DNA of 64,000 nucleotides from Arthrobacter sp. Hiyo8 (GTDB lineage Bacteria; Actinomycetota; Actinomycetes; Actinomycetales; Micrococcaceae). Positions 1 to 11,015 of the stretch are shown piece after piece. Position numbers and translations under genes: made by a program. The DNA lies in assembly GCA_001549895.1 (NCBI GenBank), contig AP014719.1:682001-746000 (forward strand), given 5' to 3'. Each line of letters begins with the position of its first letter. The stretch's first letter is position 1. The notes under the pieces are model-generated. The model was not told the DNA's origin. It did not search any database and was given only the letters and a program-made list of their open reading frames with translations.

Positions 1-428
<428 letters not shown>

Positions 429-469
429 GGGTGTGTGTTAGTCCGTTCAGTCAGGCTTGTAGGTGAAGT

Positions 470-1171
470 TCAGTCTTGTTCGAGGTCAAATGTGCCGGCG
501 GAAGCGTGGGTGCCGGCTGGTTCGGTGTCACCGAGGGTCAGGCGGTGGTCCATCCGGTCCTTCTTGGTCTGAAGGTACCGAAGGTTTTCTTCACGGGACG
601 GAACCTCGGTGGGCACCATCTCGACAACCTTCACGCCGGCCGCGGCAAGCCGGTTCTGCTTGTCCGGGTTGTTGCTCAGGAGGCGGATTTCGTGGAGGCC
701 CATTTCGGCAAGGATCTGGGCAGCCGCTTTGTAGCAGCGTGCATCCACCGGCAGCCCGAGCTGCTCGTTGGCCTCGACCGTGTCGAATCCGGCTTCTTGC
801 AGTGCGTAGGCCTTGATCTTGTTTGCGAGACCGATGCCGCGGCCTTCCTGTCCGCGCAGGTAGAGCAAGGTGCCGCCCTCTTCCCGGATCAGCTCGAGGG
901 CATAGGCCAACTGTTCGCCGCAATCGCAGCGGTACGAACCGAAAACGTCGCCCGTCAGGCACTCCGAGTGCAGGCGCACCAGCGGGGCCTTGCCTTCGAG
1001 CGGCGCCTTCGGGGAACTCACGGCCAGGTGCTCCGCACCGGTAGCAAGGTCGGTCCACGCCTGTGCCACGAACTCACCGAAGGCGGTGGGTAGCTGGACA
1101 ATCGGGCCGCCGCTCACCGGATGCGTTGCGCGCGCCGGAGTGCCGCCGTCGTGCGTTGTCGCTGTAGTCAT
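470..1171 (-). CDS. ribA: GTP cyclohydrolase II
   Basis: RibA opens the imidazole ring of GTP, the first committed step of riboflavin synthesis. The 233-residue frame is intact. The zinc-site cysteines lie in [20 protein letters not shown] and the catalytic region follows in [13 protein letters not shown] place the start at the ATG at 1171, because a GAGGAG ribosome binding site sits just upstream and the ATG overlaps the ribB stop as ATGA. RibA is therefore a separate, translationally coupled gene, not the C-terminal half of a fused RibBA. A longer in-frame extension upstream exists, but it overlays ribB and lacks family similarity. Confidence 0.92.
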   Translation of the reverse strand: MTTATTHDGGTPARATHPVSGGPIVQLPTAFGEFVAQAWTDLATGAEHLAVSSPKAPLEGKAPLVRLHSECLTGDVFGSYRCDCGEQLAYALELIREEGGTLLYLRGQEGRGIGLANKIKAYALQEAGFDTVEANEQLGLPVDARCYKAAAQILAEMGLHEIRLLSNNPDKQNRLAAAGVKVVEMVPTEVPSREENLRYLQTKKDRMDHRLTLGDTEPAGTHASAGTFDLEQD

Positions 1172-1858
1172 CGCTGCTCCTCGTTTCCTGCCGGAATTGC
1201 AACCTGGTTCCCAGCCTCCGACGCTACAACATAAGCAACGAGATCCTCGATCGAAATCAGAGGACATCCATGCTCCGCAGCGAACTCCCGGAGGCTGTCC
1301 AGGCGCATCATTTCACCATCGTCATGTACCAACTCGGCGATCACGCCCACCGGGGCGAGCCCCGCAAGCCGGCAGAGATCAACCGCCGCTTCCGTGTGCC
1401 CGGACGTTCACGCACTCCCCCATTAACGCCCGGAGCGGAAAAATATGCCCGGCCGTGTGATCGAGGACGGCGTGCTGCTGGAATCAGCCAGAATCCGGGC
1501 TGTCAGGGCCGGTCCGTGGCGGAAATCCCGGTGCTTACGCCCACAGCGGCATCACAGGACACCGTGTAGGCCGTGCCCTTGGCATCTTCATTGACCAGGA
1601 CCATGGGCGGCAGCGCCAGGGCATCGGCCCGTGCCCCTTCGAGGGGACGCAAATGACGCCCGAGCTGTAGCGGATGGTCCAGCCCATGAGGGCAGGCGTC
1701 GCGTGTTCGGCAGCGAAGATGATGTCGCCTTCGTTTTCGCGGTCTTCATTGTCCACGACAATGACGGGACGGCCGGCCGCCATCGCCTGCACGGCCTTTT
1801 CAACGGGGTCCAGCCCCTGGCGTACCACCGTGGTGCTGCCGTTGTGTGCGGCGCTCAC
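1168..1858 (-). CDS. ribB: 3,4-dihydroxy-2-butanone 4-phosphate synthase (frameshifted)
   Basis: RibB converts ribulose 5-phosphate to the four-carbon unit used by RibH. The N-terminal part reads [28 protein letters not shown], cut short here, with the acidic metal and substrate motif [10 protein letters not shown], and the C-terminal part reads [18 protein letters not shown]. In between the frame breaks about five times (near 1643, 1510, 1448, 1424 and 1401), each repaired by adding one base, mostly to a G/C run. The reconstructed length is about 231 residues. The GTG start at 1858 overlaps the ribE stop as GTGA, and the TGA overlaps the ribA start. Five independent breaks in an essential gene look like sequence error, not decay. 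Confidence 0.85.
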
Positions 1859-2492
1859 TGGGCAGCACCGCCTGCAGTTGCCGGCGCACGGAAGGACAGC
1901 AGCCGCTCGGTGTATTTCGCGAGAACGTCCACCTCAAGGTTGACGCGTCCGCCCGTGGCCTTGGCCCGAGTCCGGTTTCGTCAAGCGTGGTGGGAATGAG
2001 CCCCACTTCAAACCAGGGGTTCTCTGCTTCAGCCGGGCTGACGGCAGTGACGGTGAGTGAAACGCCGTCGACGGCGATGGACCCCTTTTCGGCGATGTAC
2101 CGTGCCAGCGGGGCCGGCACGCCGAAGCGGAGCCGGTCCCAATTGCCGAGCGACTCGCGCTCCAGAAGCTGCCCGACGCCGTCGACGTGGCCCTGCACGA
2201 CGTGGCCGTCCAGGCGGCCGCCCGCCTGGACACACCGCTCGAGGTTCACGGTGTCACCCGCGGCCAGTTCGCCGATGGTGGTGCGGACGAGGGTTTCGCC
2301 CATGACGTCAACGCTGAACTCCCGGCCGTCGATGTCCGTGGCGGTAAGGCACACGCCGTTGACCGCGATGGAGCCGCCCAAGCCAAGCCCTTCGGTGGTG
2401 CTGGGGGCCATGAGGCGCAGCGTAGCGCTGGCCTCGCCGTCGTGCTCGACGGACAGGACCGTGCCTTGTTCAGCAACGATTCCGGTAAACAT
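1855..2492 (-). CDS. ribE: riboflavin synthase alpha chain (frameshifted)
   Basis: The enzyme dismutates two 6,7-dimethyl-8-ribityllumazine molecules to riboflavin. The start [10 protein letters not shown] is diagnostic. Two lumazine-binding repeats follow, the first with VNGVCLTA and the second with VDGVSLTV. One frame break near 1964, in a GGCCC run, scrambles the last 45 or so residues; adding one base restores an end reading [14 protein letters not shown]. The reconstructed length is 212 residues. The ATG at 2492 overlaps the ribD stop as TGATG, behind an AGGAGG ribosome binding site. Confidence 0.92.
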
Positions 2493-3641
2493 CAGTGTCC
2501 TCCTGTAGTGGTGTCCGAGGCGTCCTTGCCCGGAAATGGTTCGTGGTGATCGGTGTGCGACCTCGTCCAGGCCGGTTTGTTTCCGTCCGATGGTCCGGAC
2601 CTCAAATGCAGCCGAAGGTCGCGGCCCAGTGCATGGACCGCACCGCCGGCAGCGTCGTCCCAGTTCCAGTGCTGGGCATCGGCGAGGGTGGAGATACCGA
2701 GATCCGTCAGGGCCGGCGTACCGGAGCCCAACAAGGTCGGCGCAAGATAGACGATCAATTCATCCACAAGGCCCGCGGCAAGGAAGGCGCTCAGGATGCG
2801 GGAGCCGCCTTCCACCATGACGTGCCGGACGCCTTCGGCGAAGAGCAACTCCAAAGCTTCGGAAGGGTCGCGGGTCGGCAAATGGACGAACTTCCCGTCA
2901 GTCCCCCGCACGGCGGCGTCCGCCGGAATCTCCCGTAGACCCATGACGGCCGGAGTGGCTGGCTTGGCGATTCATCGCCGTTCTCTTCCCGTGCCGTCAG
3001 CCGCGGGTTGTCCACCAGGACGGTTTCGGTACCCACCAGAATGGCGTCGATCAAGCGGCGCAGTCCGTGGTTGTCGGCCAACGATTCCGGACTGGAGATC
3101 CATTGGCTGGTCCCGTCCGCGGCCGCGATCCTGCTGTCCAGGGTCTGGGCAATGTGGAGAGTGACGAACGGGCGCCTCGCCTCCACCGCATTGAACCACT
3201 CCCGGTTCAGCTTCAAGGCCTCGGCGGCGGCCAGCCCGGACCGCACGTCCACACCGGCAGCGCGCAGCCTCGCGGCCCCTCCCGCTGCCGGATCGTGGGG
3301 GTCGTCCACGGCGTAAACCACTCGCGATACGCCGGCGTCGATGATCGCCTGGGTGCACGGTCCCGTGCGGCCCACGTGGTTGCAGGGCTCCAAGGTGACC
3401 ACCATGGTGGTTCCGGCGAGGTCGAGGCCTCTTGCCTGCGCTTTGGCGATCGCGTCCGCCTCGGCGTGGGGGTGCCTGCGCCCCGGTGGTAGCCCGTGAT
3501 GAGTTGCTCTCCCTTGGGCCCGAGCACTACTGCTCCCACCAAGGGATTGGCGCCACGGTGTCCCCGGAGGGCCACGTGGAGTGCGGTCTCCATGGCCGCC
3601 GACTCAGCTTCCAAAAATTTCGGGCTAATGGCTTCGCTCAT
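2492..3641 (-). CDS. ribD: bifunctional riboflavin deaminase/reductase RibD (frameshifted)
   Basis: RibD deaminates and then reduces the pyrimidine produced by RibA. The N-terminal deaminase shows the zinc motifs HAEADA (after frame repair) and EPCNHVGRTGPC. The C-terminal reductase domain includes FVTLHIAQTLDSRIA, GVRHVMVEGGSRI and a LVDELIVYLAPTLLG-like end. Two frame breaks lie near 3469 (C run) and 2950 (G run). The reconstructed length is about 383 residues, within the family's usual size. The ATG at 3641 has AGGAG upstream and overlaps the ribM stop as ATGA. Confidence 0.92.
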
Positions 3642-4335
3642 GAGAGGGCTCCTGCGGTTTCCGGCTCGGCTGTTGCCCTGAGCGGCTGGCTTTCCCGTCG
3701 GTCCGCACGCCACCAGACGAAGAATCCGGCGAGTGTGAAGAACCCGTAAAAGAGATACATAAACGCACTGGCAAAGTAGCCCGCGCTGAAAAGCAGCGGA
3801 ACTCCGACAATGTCCACGGCAACCCAGATCAACCAGAATTCGGTCCAGCCGCGCGCCATCCCATACGTTGCCAAGAGTGAACCCATAAAGGTCCAGGCAT
3901 CAGCCCACACGGGCGGGTAGGAGCCCATGGAATCAAAGACGGGGGTGAGTGCGGCTGTTCCGGCAATCATGGCGGCCAGCATTCCGATCCGCACTTTGGG
4001 GCTTGCCCAGCCGGGCACAATGGCGTGGCCGTGGGTGCCTGCTTGGAGGCCTTGGCGCCAGCGGTACCAGCCGTAGGCGGCGACGCTGATGAACATGATC
4101 TGGCGTCCGGCCTGGCCCAGAGGGTTGCCGGTGAGGCGGCACCGAAGACGTTGCCAAGAAAGACGGTCAGCAGGAGCACGTTGCCTGCGATCCCGATGGG
4201 CCATGCCCAGACTTTGCGGCGCATGCCGCCCAAGGCGCTGGCGAGCCCGAAAATATTGCCTAGCACTTCGCGAAGAACAAGCACAGATCCGCCTACGGGA
4301 ATCTGTGCTTCGAAGAGCCATCGCAGAAAGTCCAT
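3638..4335 (-). CDS. ribM: PnuC-family riboflavin transporter RibM (frameshifted)
   Basis: This is a multi-spanning inner-membrane protein of the PnuC family. In actinobacteria, members directly downstream of an FMN riboswitch and in a rib operon are RibM riboflavin importers. I assign riboflavin rather than nicotinamide riboside from this context. The product starts MDFLRWLFEAQIPVGG and carries hydrophobic segments plus the family-like stretches AYGWYRWRQG and ARGWTEFWLIWVAVD. One missing base near 4129 breaks the frame; the repaired length is about 232 residues. The start at 4335 has a GGAAGGA ribosome binding site. The stop overlaps ribD as ATGA. Confidence 0.85.
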
Positions 4336-4427
4336 GTCGTTCCTTCCCTCGAATGCCGCGATGGCTCCGGGGGTGTACGACAGCGCGATGCCGGGCGCAC
4401 GGAGCGCCCAAAGCATGACTGTACGTG

Positions 4428-4572
4428 CTTCTCCCATCCAGACTTTAACTGTCGGTACCGGAATTCCACCAGTTCAACCGTCCGCCGCCGTGATTCCCGT
4501 GAAGGAAACGCGATGGCTCGCGGGTCGCGGACTATAACCGCCGGTTCGGAATTACACCGACCCCGGAGCACG
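4428..4572 (-). promoter_or_regulatory. FMN riboswitch (RFN element)
   Basis: Read on the minus strand, the segment contains the hallmark RFN blocks in order: GGTCGGTGTAATTCCGAACC, CGGCGGTTATAGTCCGCGA, a variable arm, GGTTGAACTGGTGGAATTCC, GTACCGACAG and AGTCTGGATGGGAGAAG. The ends pair to form the closing P1 helix. It lies about 90 bases before ribM and should repress the whole rib operon when FMN is plentiful. Between aptamer and ribM there is a GC-rich hairpin at 4393-4409 without a U run, so the control mode (termination or blocked initiation) cannot be decided by eye. Confidence 0.95.
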
Positions 4573-4674
4573 TATGTGTATTGCTATTCTGACACAACTG
4601 GAGGAATGGCTGATGTATTCCCCGACCAATATGCAGGCAATTGCGTCATTGTTGTCACATTGCCGCGGTGCCGG

Positions 4675-5337
4675 TCACATTGCCGCGAGGCCGGCGGCGC
4701 GCAGCCGCTCAATCGCGGCAGCCGGATCCTCGTGGCCATAGACGGCGGATCCGGCAACGAACACATTCGCGCCGGCTTCGGCCGCCCGGACGATGGTCTC
4801 CTCCGTGACGCCGCCGTCCACCTGGATTGCCACGCCGATACCCGAGCCGTCGATCGCGGCACGCGCCCGACGGATCTTGGGCAGCGTCACGTCAAGGAAG
4901 GACTGCCCGCCGAAGCCCGGCTCCACGGTCATGATGAGGAGCATGTCCAGTTCGCTGAGCATGTCCAGGTACGGTTCCACCGGCGTAGCCGGACGAAGGG
5001 CCATGCCCGCCTTCGAACCGCGGGCACGGAGCTCACGGGCGAGCTTGATGGGAGCCATCGCCGCTTCCGCATGGAAGGTCACGGAAGCCACGCCCGCGTC
5101 GGCGTAGGCCGGTGCCCAGCGGTCGGCGTCGGCGATCATCAGGTGGGCGTCGAGCGGGACCGGGCTGACGGCCTGGATCCGCTCCACGACCGGCAGGCCG
5201 AGCGTCAGGTTCGGGACAAAGTGGTTGTCCATCACATCGACGTGAACGGCGTCGGCGTTGCTGATTCTCTTCAGCTCGGCTTCCAGGTTCACGAAATCCG
5301 CGGACAGGATGCTCGGGTTGATACAGCACTCAGTCAA
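4675..5337 (-). CDS. rpe: ribulose-phosphate 3-epimerase
   Basis: Rpe interconverts ribulose 5-phosphate and xylulose 5-phosphate in the pentose phosphate pathway. Ribulose 5-phosphate is also the RibB substrate. The frame is intact: [10 protein letters not shown] at the start, the metal-binding [13 protein letters not shown] and DAHLMI, the catalytic [10 protein letters not shown], and VDGGV near the end. I chose the TTG at 5337 (220 residues), because a GAGGGAAC ribosome binding site lies upstream and the family begins a few residues before [10 protein letters not shown]. An ATG 20 codons further upstream would add an atypical tail. It is the last gene of the def-fmt-rsmB-rpe block. Confidence 0.93.
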   Translation of the reverse strand: MTECCINPSILSADFVNLEAELKRISNADAVHVDVMDNHFVPNLTLGLPVVERIQAVSPVPLDAHLMIADADRWAPAYADAGVASVTFHAEAAMAPIKLARELRARGSKAGMALRPATPVEPYLDMLSELDMLLIMTVEPGFGGQSFLDVTLPKIRRARAAIDGSGIGVAIQVDGGVTEETIVRAAEAGANVFVAGSAVYGHEDPAAAIERLRAAGLAAM

Positions 5338-5430
5338 GGCAGTTCCCTCAGTGTTGGTGGCGGTCTGGGTGGTTTGGCAATTCTCCAGCTTAGGCACGCG
5401 GGACTTTCAGCCGGGGAAAGACGCCGAAGG

Positions 5431-6974
5431 TTACGGCTTCTTCCGGATAAGGGCCAGGAACATCGCATCGGTTTGGTGCACGTGCGGCCACAGTTGGGCG
5501 GTCAACCCGTGCCCGGCGCCAGGTTGCCGCTCAGGCTGACGGCATCCAGGGCCGCGCCGGAATCGATCTGCTCCAGGTCGTCCCGCTTGCGCAGGACATC
5601 GCTGACGACGGCGGTGGTTTCGGCCGGGTGCGGGGAGCACGTCACGTACGCCACTACTCCGCCCGGCTTGACGGCGTCGATGGCCGAGTTAAGCAGTTCA
5701 CGCTGCAACGGACCGAGATCGGCAAGGTCCTTGGGCGTCCGGCGCCACCGTGATTCGGGGCGGCGGCGCAGCGCGCCAAGGCCGCTGCAGGGAACGTCGA
5801 CCAGCACGCGGTCGAAAGTCTCCGGTTGTTCCTTGCCGACGTCGCGCCCGTCGCCTACCCGTACGGTCCAGGCGTCCGCCGGGACCGCCGAGAGGGCTTG
5901 GCTGACCAGCTTTGCCCGGTGTTCCGCGGGCTCGTTCGCGAGGAGGGTCGCACCTTCCTGGTGGGCGAGGGCCGCCAGCAGCGCTGCCTTGCCACCGGGA
6001 CCGGCGCACAGGTCCAGCCACTTCTCGCCGTCCTTGGCGGACTGTCCGAGGTCCACACCAGCGACGGCGCGGGCTACCAGCTGGGATCCGACGTCCTGGA
6101 CGCGCGTGGTGCCTTCGCGGATGGAAGACATGCGCCCGAGGTCGCCGCCGCTGGACAGCGCCGAATCGATGACGAGTTCGCCGGGGGTGGCCCCGCTCTC
6201 CAGGGCTTCATCAAGATTGCCGATGCCGGGCAGCGCCACGAGGTTCACCACCGGCGCCGCATTGTCGGCTTCGAGCAGTTCGGTGATTTCGCTCGCGGGA
6301 CGTCCATGCATGACGAGGGACTGGCGCAGCGCCCTGACAATCCATTCCGGGTGCGCATGGCGTACGGAGGCGATCCTGGTTTCGTCGGTCTCGTTCTCCA
6401 GCAGGTGGTCGAGCCACTCCGGCAGCGTCTTGGCGGTGACTTTCCGAAGCACGGCGTTGATGAGCGACGACGGGCCGGCCCGATGACCGCGCGGGCCAAC
6501 CCGACCGTCTGGTCGAGTGCGGCGTGGGCAGGAACGCGCATGGCGAGCAATTGGTGGGCGCCAAGCCGCAACGCGTCAAGGACTGCCGGATCGAGTTGGG
6601 CGAGCGGCCGGTCGACACACTCGGCCAGGACGGCGTCGTACATCCCCTGGCCGCGCAGTGCCCGTAGCTCAGCTCGGTGGCGAATCCGGCGTCGCGCTTG
6701 TCGAGGTGGTGGTGGCGGATCCGTGAGGGCAGCACGAGGTTCGCATACGCGTCTTCCGAAGCGACTGCGCGCAAGACTTCGAACGCCACCAATCGTGCCG
6801 GATCCGCGCGCCGGGTCCGCTGCGACGGTGCGTTGGTTGAGAAACCGCGCTGCGGCCCCTATTGCGTTCGCGGCCTTGGGCGTTGCGGATGCTCTCGCCC
6901 GGGACCGCGGTTGCCGTGGCCCCGCCGTCCCGATTCCCGCTGTTGTTAGGGCCGCGCCGGCCGGACTCATTCAT
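5431..6974 (-). CDS. rsmB: 16S rRNA m5C967 methyltransferase RsmB (frameshifted)
   Basis: RsmB methylates C967 of 16S rRNA. A basic, low-complexity N-terminus is followed by a NusB-like RNA-binding domain (VAFEVLRAVASEDAYANLVLP, cut here) and a Rossmann methyltransferase domain. That domain has the SAM motif WLDLCAGPGGKAALLAALA and both family cysteines, in DVPCSGLG and VTCSPHPAET. At least four frame breaks occur, with clear ones near 6662, 6480 and 5514 and one or two near 6800, all consistent with missing G or C. The ATG at 6974 overlaps the fmt stop as ATGA. The repaired length is about 515 residues. Confidence 0.88.
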
Positions 6975-7890
6975 TCGAATTCCACGCTTTCTGGTGTTGC
7001 CAAACCACGGGCCCAATCGGCCGACGGCATCATCTTCTTGCCCGCAGGCTGGATCCGCCCGAGCTGCACTGCATGGGATCCGGTCCCGACCAGGACGTTC
7101 TTACCGTCAACCCGGACCTGGCCGGGCGCAAGCTCCCGGATGTCCGGGCGCAATCCGACGGGCTCCAGCTTGACGCGCTGTCCGTCGAGCGTGGTCCAGG
7201 CTCCAGGTTCGGCGTGACGCCTCGGGACCGGCGGTTGATGGCGAGGGCCGGTTGCGTCCAGTCGAGGCGGCCGTCGTCGAGCGTCAGTTTTGGCGCCAGC
7301 GAGACATCGCCTTGCTGGGGCTGGGGCGCCGCTTTGCCGGACTCGACGGCGGACAATGTCTGGCTGAGCAGGACCGCCCCGCTGCGCGAGAGCCGCTCCA
7401 GCAAGTCGCCGGCCGTGTCTTCGGGGCGCACGGTTTCCGTCAACGTCCCGAAGACCGGTCCGGTGTCGAGTCCTTCTTCCAGGAGGAACGTGGCGGCTCC
7501 GGTGATGTCGTCACCGGCGATGACTGAGCGTTGGACCGGCGCCGCGCCGCGCCAGGCAGGGAGGAGGGAGAAGTGGAGGTTGATCCAGCCGTGGCGCGGT
7601 ACTCCGAGCGCGGCTTGGGGGACGAGGCCCCCGTAGGCGACGATCGCGGCGACGTCCGGCTCATACGAAGCGATCCGCTCGGTGGTCCCGGCGTCCACTT
7701 TCGAGGCGTGGATGATGTCGATGCCGAGTTCAGCCGCACGTGCCGCCACGGGAGACGGCGTCAGGATCCGCTTGCGGCCGGTCGGGGCATCCGGCCTGGT
7801 CAGCACGGCGACGATCTCGAATCCGGCCTCGATCAGGGCTTCAAGGGAAGGGACGGCGACAGCCGGGGTGCCGGCGAAGAGCACCCTCAT
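6971..7890 (-). CDS. fmt: methionyl-tRNA formyltransferase (frameshifted)
   Basis: Fmt formylates initiator Met-tRNA. The product begins MRVLFAGTPAVAVPSLEAL and carries the formyl-transfer motif region HGWINLHFSLLPAWRGAAPV (catalytic N and H) followed by the conserved G...TFLLEEGLDTGP. One missing base near 7213 breaks the frame inside the C-terminal domain; the repaired protein is 306 residues, the usual length. It lies between def and rsmB, and overlaps each by four bases, so formylation and deformylation enzymes are made together. Confidence 0.93.
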
Positions 7891-8452
7891 TCGGCGGCCC
7901 GAAGCTGCCGAAGCTCGAGCCCACGGTGTTGGCCCTCTTGGCCGTGGTCCGTTCAGTCACGGAGTGGTAGTTCGCCGCGCGGATGGCGCGGAGAGCGGTT
8001 TTCCGGTCCTCACCCTCCAGGCGGTCCGTGAACAGGATCCCATCCAGGTGGTCGGTCTCGTGCTGGAAGCAGCGCGCGAGCATGCCCTCCGCCTCCACGG
8101 ACACGGTGTTGCCGTTGATGTCCACACCGGTTGCACGGGTGGTCCTGCGGCGACGAACCGGGAACGCGAGTCCGGGAATGGAGAGGCAGCCCTCTACCTC
8201 GTCGGGCTGGAAGTCATCGCTGTTCTCAAGCACGGGGTTGATGATGTGGCCTTCCACCCCGCCGATCCGGTAGGTGAAGACCCTCTGGCTGACACCGATC
8301 TGCGGTGCGGCGAGCCCTGCACCGTCCACGTCCTCCATGGTCTCGGTCATGTCCGCCACCAGTTTGGCGAGCTCAGGCCCGAATTCCGTGACTGGATCAG
8401 CAACCGTGCGGAGCACGGGGTCGCCGATGATACGGATACTCAAAATGGCCAT
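7887..8452 (-). CDS. def: peptide deformylase (frameshift at 3' end)
   Basis: Def removes the formyl group from nascent proteins using a bound metal. Its three signature motifs are present: GAGLAAPQIG, EGCLSIPG and QHETDHLDG. The C-terminal frame runs past the expected end. Adding one base to the run near 7897 gives an end FGSFGAAE with a TGA overlapping the fmt start as ATGA. The repaired length is 188 residues. A GAGGAAAG ribosome binding site precedes the ATG at 8452. Confidence 0.92.
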
Positions 8453-8502
8453 GTGCTGTCTTTCCTCACGATCGGCGAAGCTTCGGTCCCGGCAAAAGGG
8501 GC

Positions 8503-9384
8503 CTAGGCCAGTTTAGTTGAGCCTGCGGGCGCTGCAGCGGCAGGGTACGACGGCGGAGCTACCGGGAGCAGCGCCGTTCCCGCTGCGGCCACATCGGCAG
8601 ACATCTCCCACACCCGCTTCAAGGCGCAGAACTTCCACCAGTGGTGCTTGAGTACGTCCGGATTGGCCCGCTGGGGACGCACTTCGGTCTCGCCGATAGC
8701 CACCGCAAGCAGGACCGGGTTCTCACCGTATTTCCACGGTTCCCACTCCCCGGCCACCGGATCCACGAGGCTTTCCTCGGCCTTCATGCCCGCAACCAGT
8801 TGCATCACTACCTTGTCGTCGAGCGGTTTCACTGTTCCGTCACGGGTTGTGCCCTTGGTTTTGTAGTCGATCAGGCAGACCCTGCCGTTGATTTTGGCGA
8901 CGAGGTCCAAGGTTCCGGCGTAACCAACGCTTGAGTTCCAGACAGTAATCTCGGGAGCGATGGGCTCCACCCGGTACAACTCCCACCATTCATCGAAGCG
9001 GGCCGCGAAGGCATCCTCGCCGTTCGAAGCGAGCTCTTCACGCGTTTCCTTGACGCGGTGCGCGCGTCCGAGGGTGCGGAGGGCCACTTGCTCGCAGTAG
9101 TTGTGCACGCGGTCGCCGCGGCGCGCGGCGTCGTCCCGGTACACCTCCGCGGCCTTGGCTGCCTTGTTGACGGCCTGCCGCATCTTGGCAGGACTGGAAA
9201 GATGTTGCGGGAGTTCCGGGTCCTTCGCCAAGCTGCTGGCGCCCATGTAGCCGAACCAGCCGTCCAGGGAATGGGCCTGCTGGCCGATCACCGTGGTGAT
9301 GGAAGGGACCGAGAAAGTCTCGGACGTGGACCGGGCATACATCCGGCCGTATTCGGTGGCATGGGCAAGCAGTGGATCTGTCAT
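8503..9384 (-). CDS. PD-(D/E)XK nuclease-like protein, RecB family
   Basis: This is an intact 293-residue protein. It carries the RecB-type nuclease core at about residues 168-186: GTLDLVAKINGRVCLIDYKT, where the D of GTLD, the D of IDYKT and the K form the metal-binding triad. A downstream QLVAGMKAE fits the helix with the conserved glutamine. Upstream, the N-terminal half is charged and helical (RVHNYCEQVA region). The Ala/Pro-rich tail looks disordered. It sits 50 bases upstream of def on the same strand. I do not know its biological role; DNA cleavage or repair is inferred from the fold only. Confidence 0.65.
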   Translation of the reverse strand: MTDPLLAHATEYGRMYARSTSETFSVPSITTVIGQQAHSLDGWFGYMGASSLAKDPELPQHLSSPAKMRQAVNKAAKAAEVYRDDAARRGDRVHNYCEQVALRTLGRAHRVKETREELASNGEDAFAARFDEWWELYRVEPIAPEITVWNSSVGYAGTLDLVAKINGRVCLIDYKTKGTTRDGTVKPLDDKVVMQLVAGMKAEESLVDPVAGEWEPWKYGENPVLLAVAIGETEVRPQRANPDVLKHHWWKFCALKRVWEMSADVAAAGTALLPVAPPSYPAAAAPAGSTKLA

Positions 9385-9547
9385 AAGAAAACTCTTTCAC
9401 ACACCGCCGACAAGAAAACGCGGAGCCTTGGTGGCCGTCGACGGGACTTCCCTTATCCCGTAATTCACAAGGCCCCACGCATGGCGCGCAAGGTTCCTTG
9501 ACTCACGGTGCCATAATTGGTCACGTCCTCGGCTACTGGAGCGCATC

Positions 9548-10694
9548 TTGGTCCTCGATATAACAACACTGCGAGTCGCCCTAGGCGTGGTCGCCCTGAC
9601 CCTGCTCCTCTTGTTCTACGCATCCTTCAGGCGCACGCGGTCGTCCTACAACGGGTGGTGGTGCATCGCACTCCTCTTCTTCCTCGCAGGCAACCTTGCG
9701 TTCCTTCTCAACGGGACGCCGTATCAAGTCTGGGCGAATCCCTCGGGAAACGTCCTCCTGGTGGGCGGAGCGTTCAGTGTGTGGACCGGCGCCCGGTCCC
9801 TCAGGATGTTACCGCCGCCTCGGTGGCAATTTGCCGCGGCCTGTGGCGTCACGGCCATCGCCTCCGTTTTGGAAAGCCCCGGTCACAACACGTGGTCCGG
9901 GGCCTGGTCTATCTGGGATTCATGACTGTGGGAATCGCGTTGGCGTCCCGCGATCTGTGGCTACTTGATTCCAGCTACTCCCATGTGCATAAGTCGATGG
10001 CCTTGGCCGCGGGATTCCTGGCGGCCTACTATTTCTGCCGCCTGTCCGTGTATCTCGTCGAAGGTCCAAGCGGACCGAACTTCCGCCTGTATTTTGGCCC
10101 CTCCATGGCCAGCCTGGTCACGCTGATACTCCTGGTTGCCGTCTCGTTCAGCATGACCGCCCTCAGCAACGATCAGTTGATCAACCGGCTCAGCGAACGC
10201 GCTGCCCGCGACAACCTGACCGGGCTCCTCAACCGTGGCACGTTCATGGAGTTGGCCATCAAGGAGCTCGAGCGCCTGCACACCACAAACTCGGTCGCCT
10301 CATTGATCCTGGCCGATCTGGACCACTTCAAGGCGATCAATGACGAGTACGGTCATGCCGCCGGGACACCGCACTGCAGGCGTTCGCGGCTGCGTGCACC
10401 GAGTCGGTACGATCCACGGACCTGGTCGGACGCTACGGGGGCGAAGAGTTCATCCTGCTTTTGCCGGGAGCCAGCCAGGAAAGGGCTGAAAGCATCGCGG
10501 CCGACATCAATCGCTCTTTGGCGGCAGCCAAGAGCCTCGACGACATCCACGTCCCAACGGTGAGTTACGGGGTCACGTCAACTGAGTTCGACGCCGTCGA
10601 CCTCACCGCGATGATTGCGGCCGCCGATGCGGCCCTCTACGAAGCAAAGTCACTCGGAAGGAACCGGGTGGTCCGGGCGTCACCCCTTGCGTGA
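9548..10694 (+). CDS. membrane-bound diguanylate cyclase, GGDEF domain (frameshifted)
   Basis: The protein should synthesise cyclic di-GMP. The N-terminal two thirds is hydrophobic, with about six membrane segments (VVALTLLLLFY, WCIALLFFLAG, MASLVTLILLVAV among them) and no recognised sensor motif. A GGDEF domain follows: DNLTGLLNRG, ILADLDHFKAINDEYGH and the active-site loop RYGGEEFILLLPG. Two missing bases, near 9880 and near 10373 (GGGG read as GGG), split the frame. The repaired length is about 382 residues. The TTG at 9548 is chosen because CTGGAG lies at the right distance; no ATG fits. No inhibitory RxxD site was obvious. Confidence 0.82.
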
Positions 10695-10725
10695 TTGGGC
10701 GACGGATCCACGAGCAACGACAAGA

Positions 10726-10764
10726 GGTCCTGTGCGAAACATGAACCATGTTTCGCACAGGACC
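10726..10764. terminator. perfect 18-bp hairpin, likely bidirectional terminator
   Basis: GGTCCTGTGCGAAACATG at 10726-10743 pairs perfectly with 10747-10764 across a three-base loop. It sits between the 3' end of the GGDEF gene (plus strand) and the 3' end of a tRNA-Val (minus strand). The tracts after the stem are only weakly T-rich on either side. Confidence 0.75.
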
Positions 10765-10770
10765 CCTTCT

Positions 10771-10845
10771 TGGTGGGCGATACTGGGTTCGAACCAGTGA
10801 CCTCTTCGGTGTGAACGAAGCGCGCTACCACTGCGCCAATCGCCC
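10771..10845 (-). tRNA. tRNA-Val (CAC)
   Basis: On the minus strand the cloverleaf starts GGGCGATTGGC and ends with an encoded ACCA. The anticodon arm is CTTCG-TTCACAC-CGAAG, with anticodon CAC. The T arm holds GGTTCGAACC. It is divergent from the plus-strand tRNA cluster. Confidence 0.95.
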
Positions 10846-11015
10846 GTGCACAAGAAGACTAACCGACCCCGCCGGAATTCAAAAATCCGGAAAGTATCGG
10901 GCCGGCCGGCTAGGCAACAACCAGGAAAATGCCCACGAATCACAAGCGTGTAACTCGCAAATTCCGCGCCAATTCAAGGAACTTACGCCCATTGCTCACG
11001 ATTCCGGCAGATCGA

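Noticed and set aside
4513..6486. 657-codon open frame on the plus strand
   Set aside because: It is antisense to the riboswitch, rpe and rsmB, has no family-like segments, and arises from GC-rich codon use.
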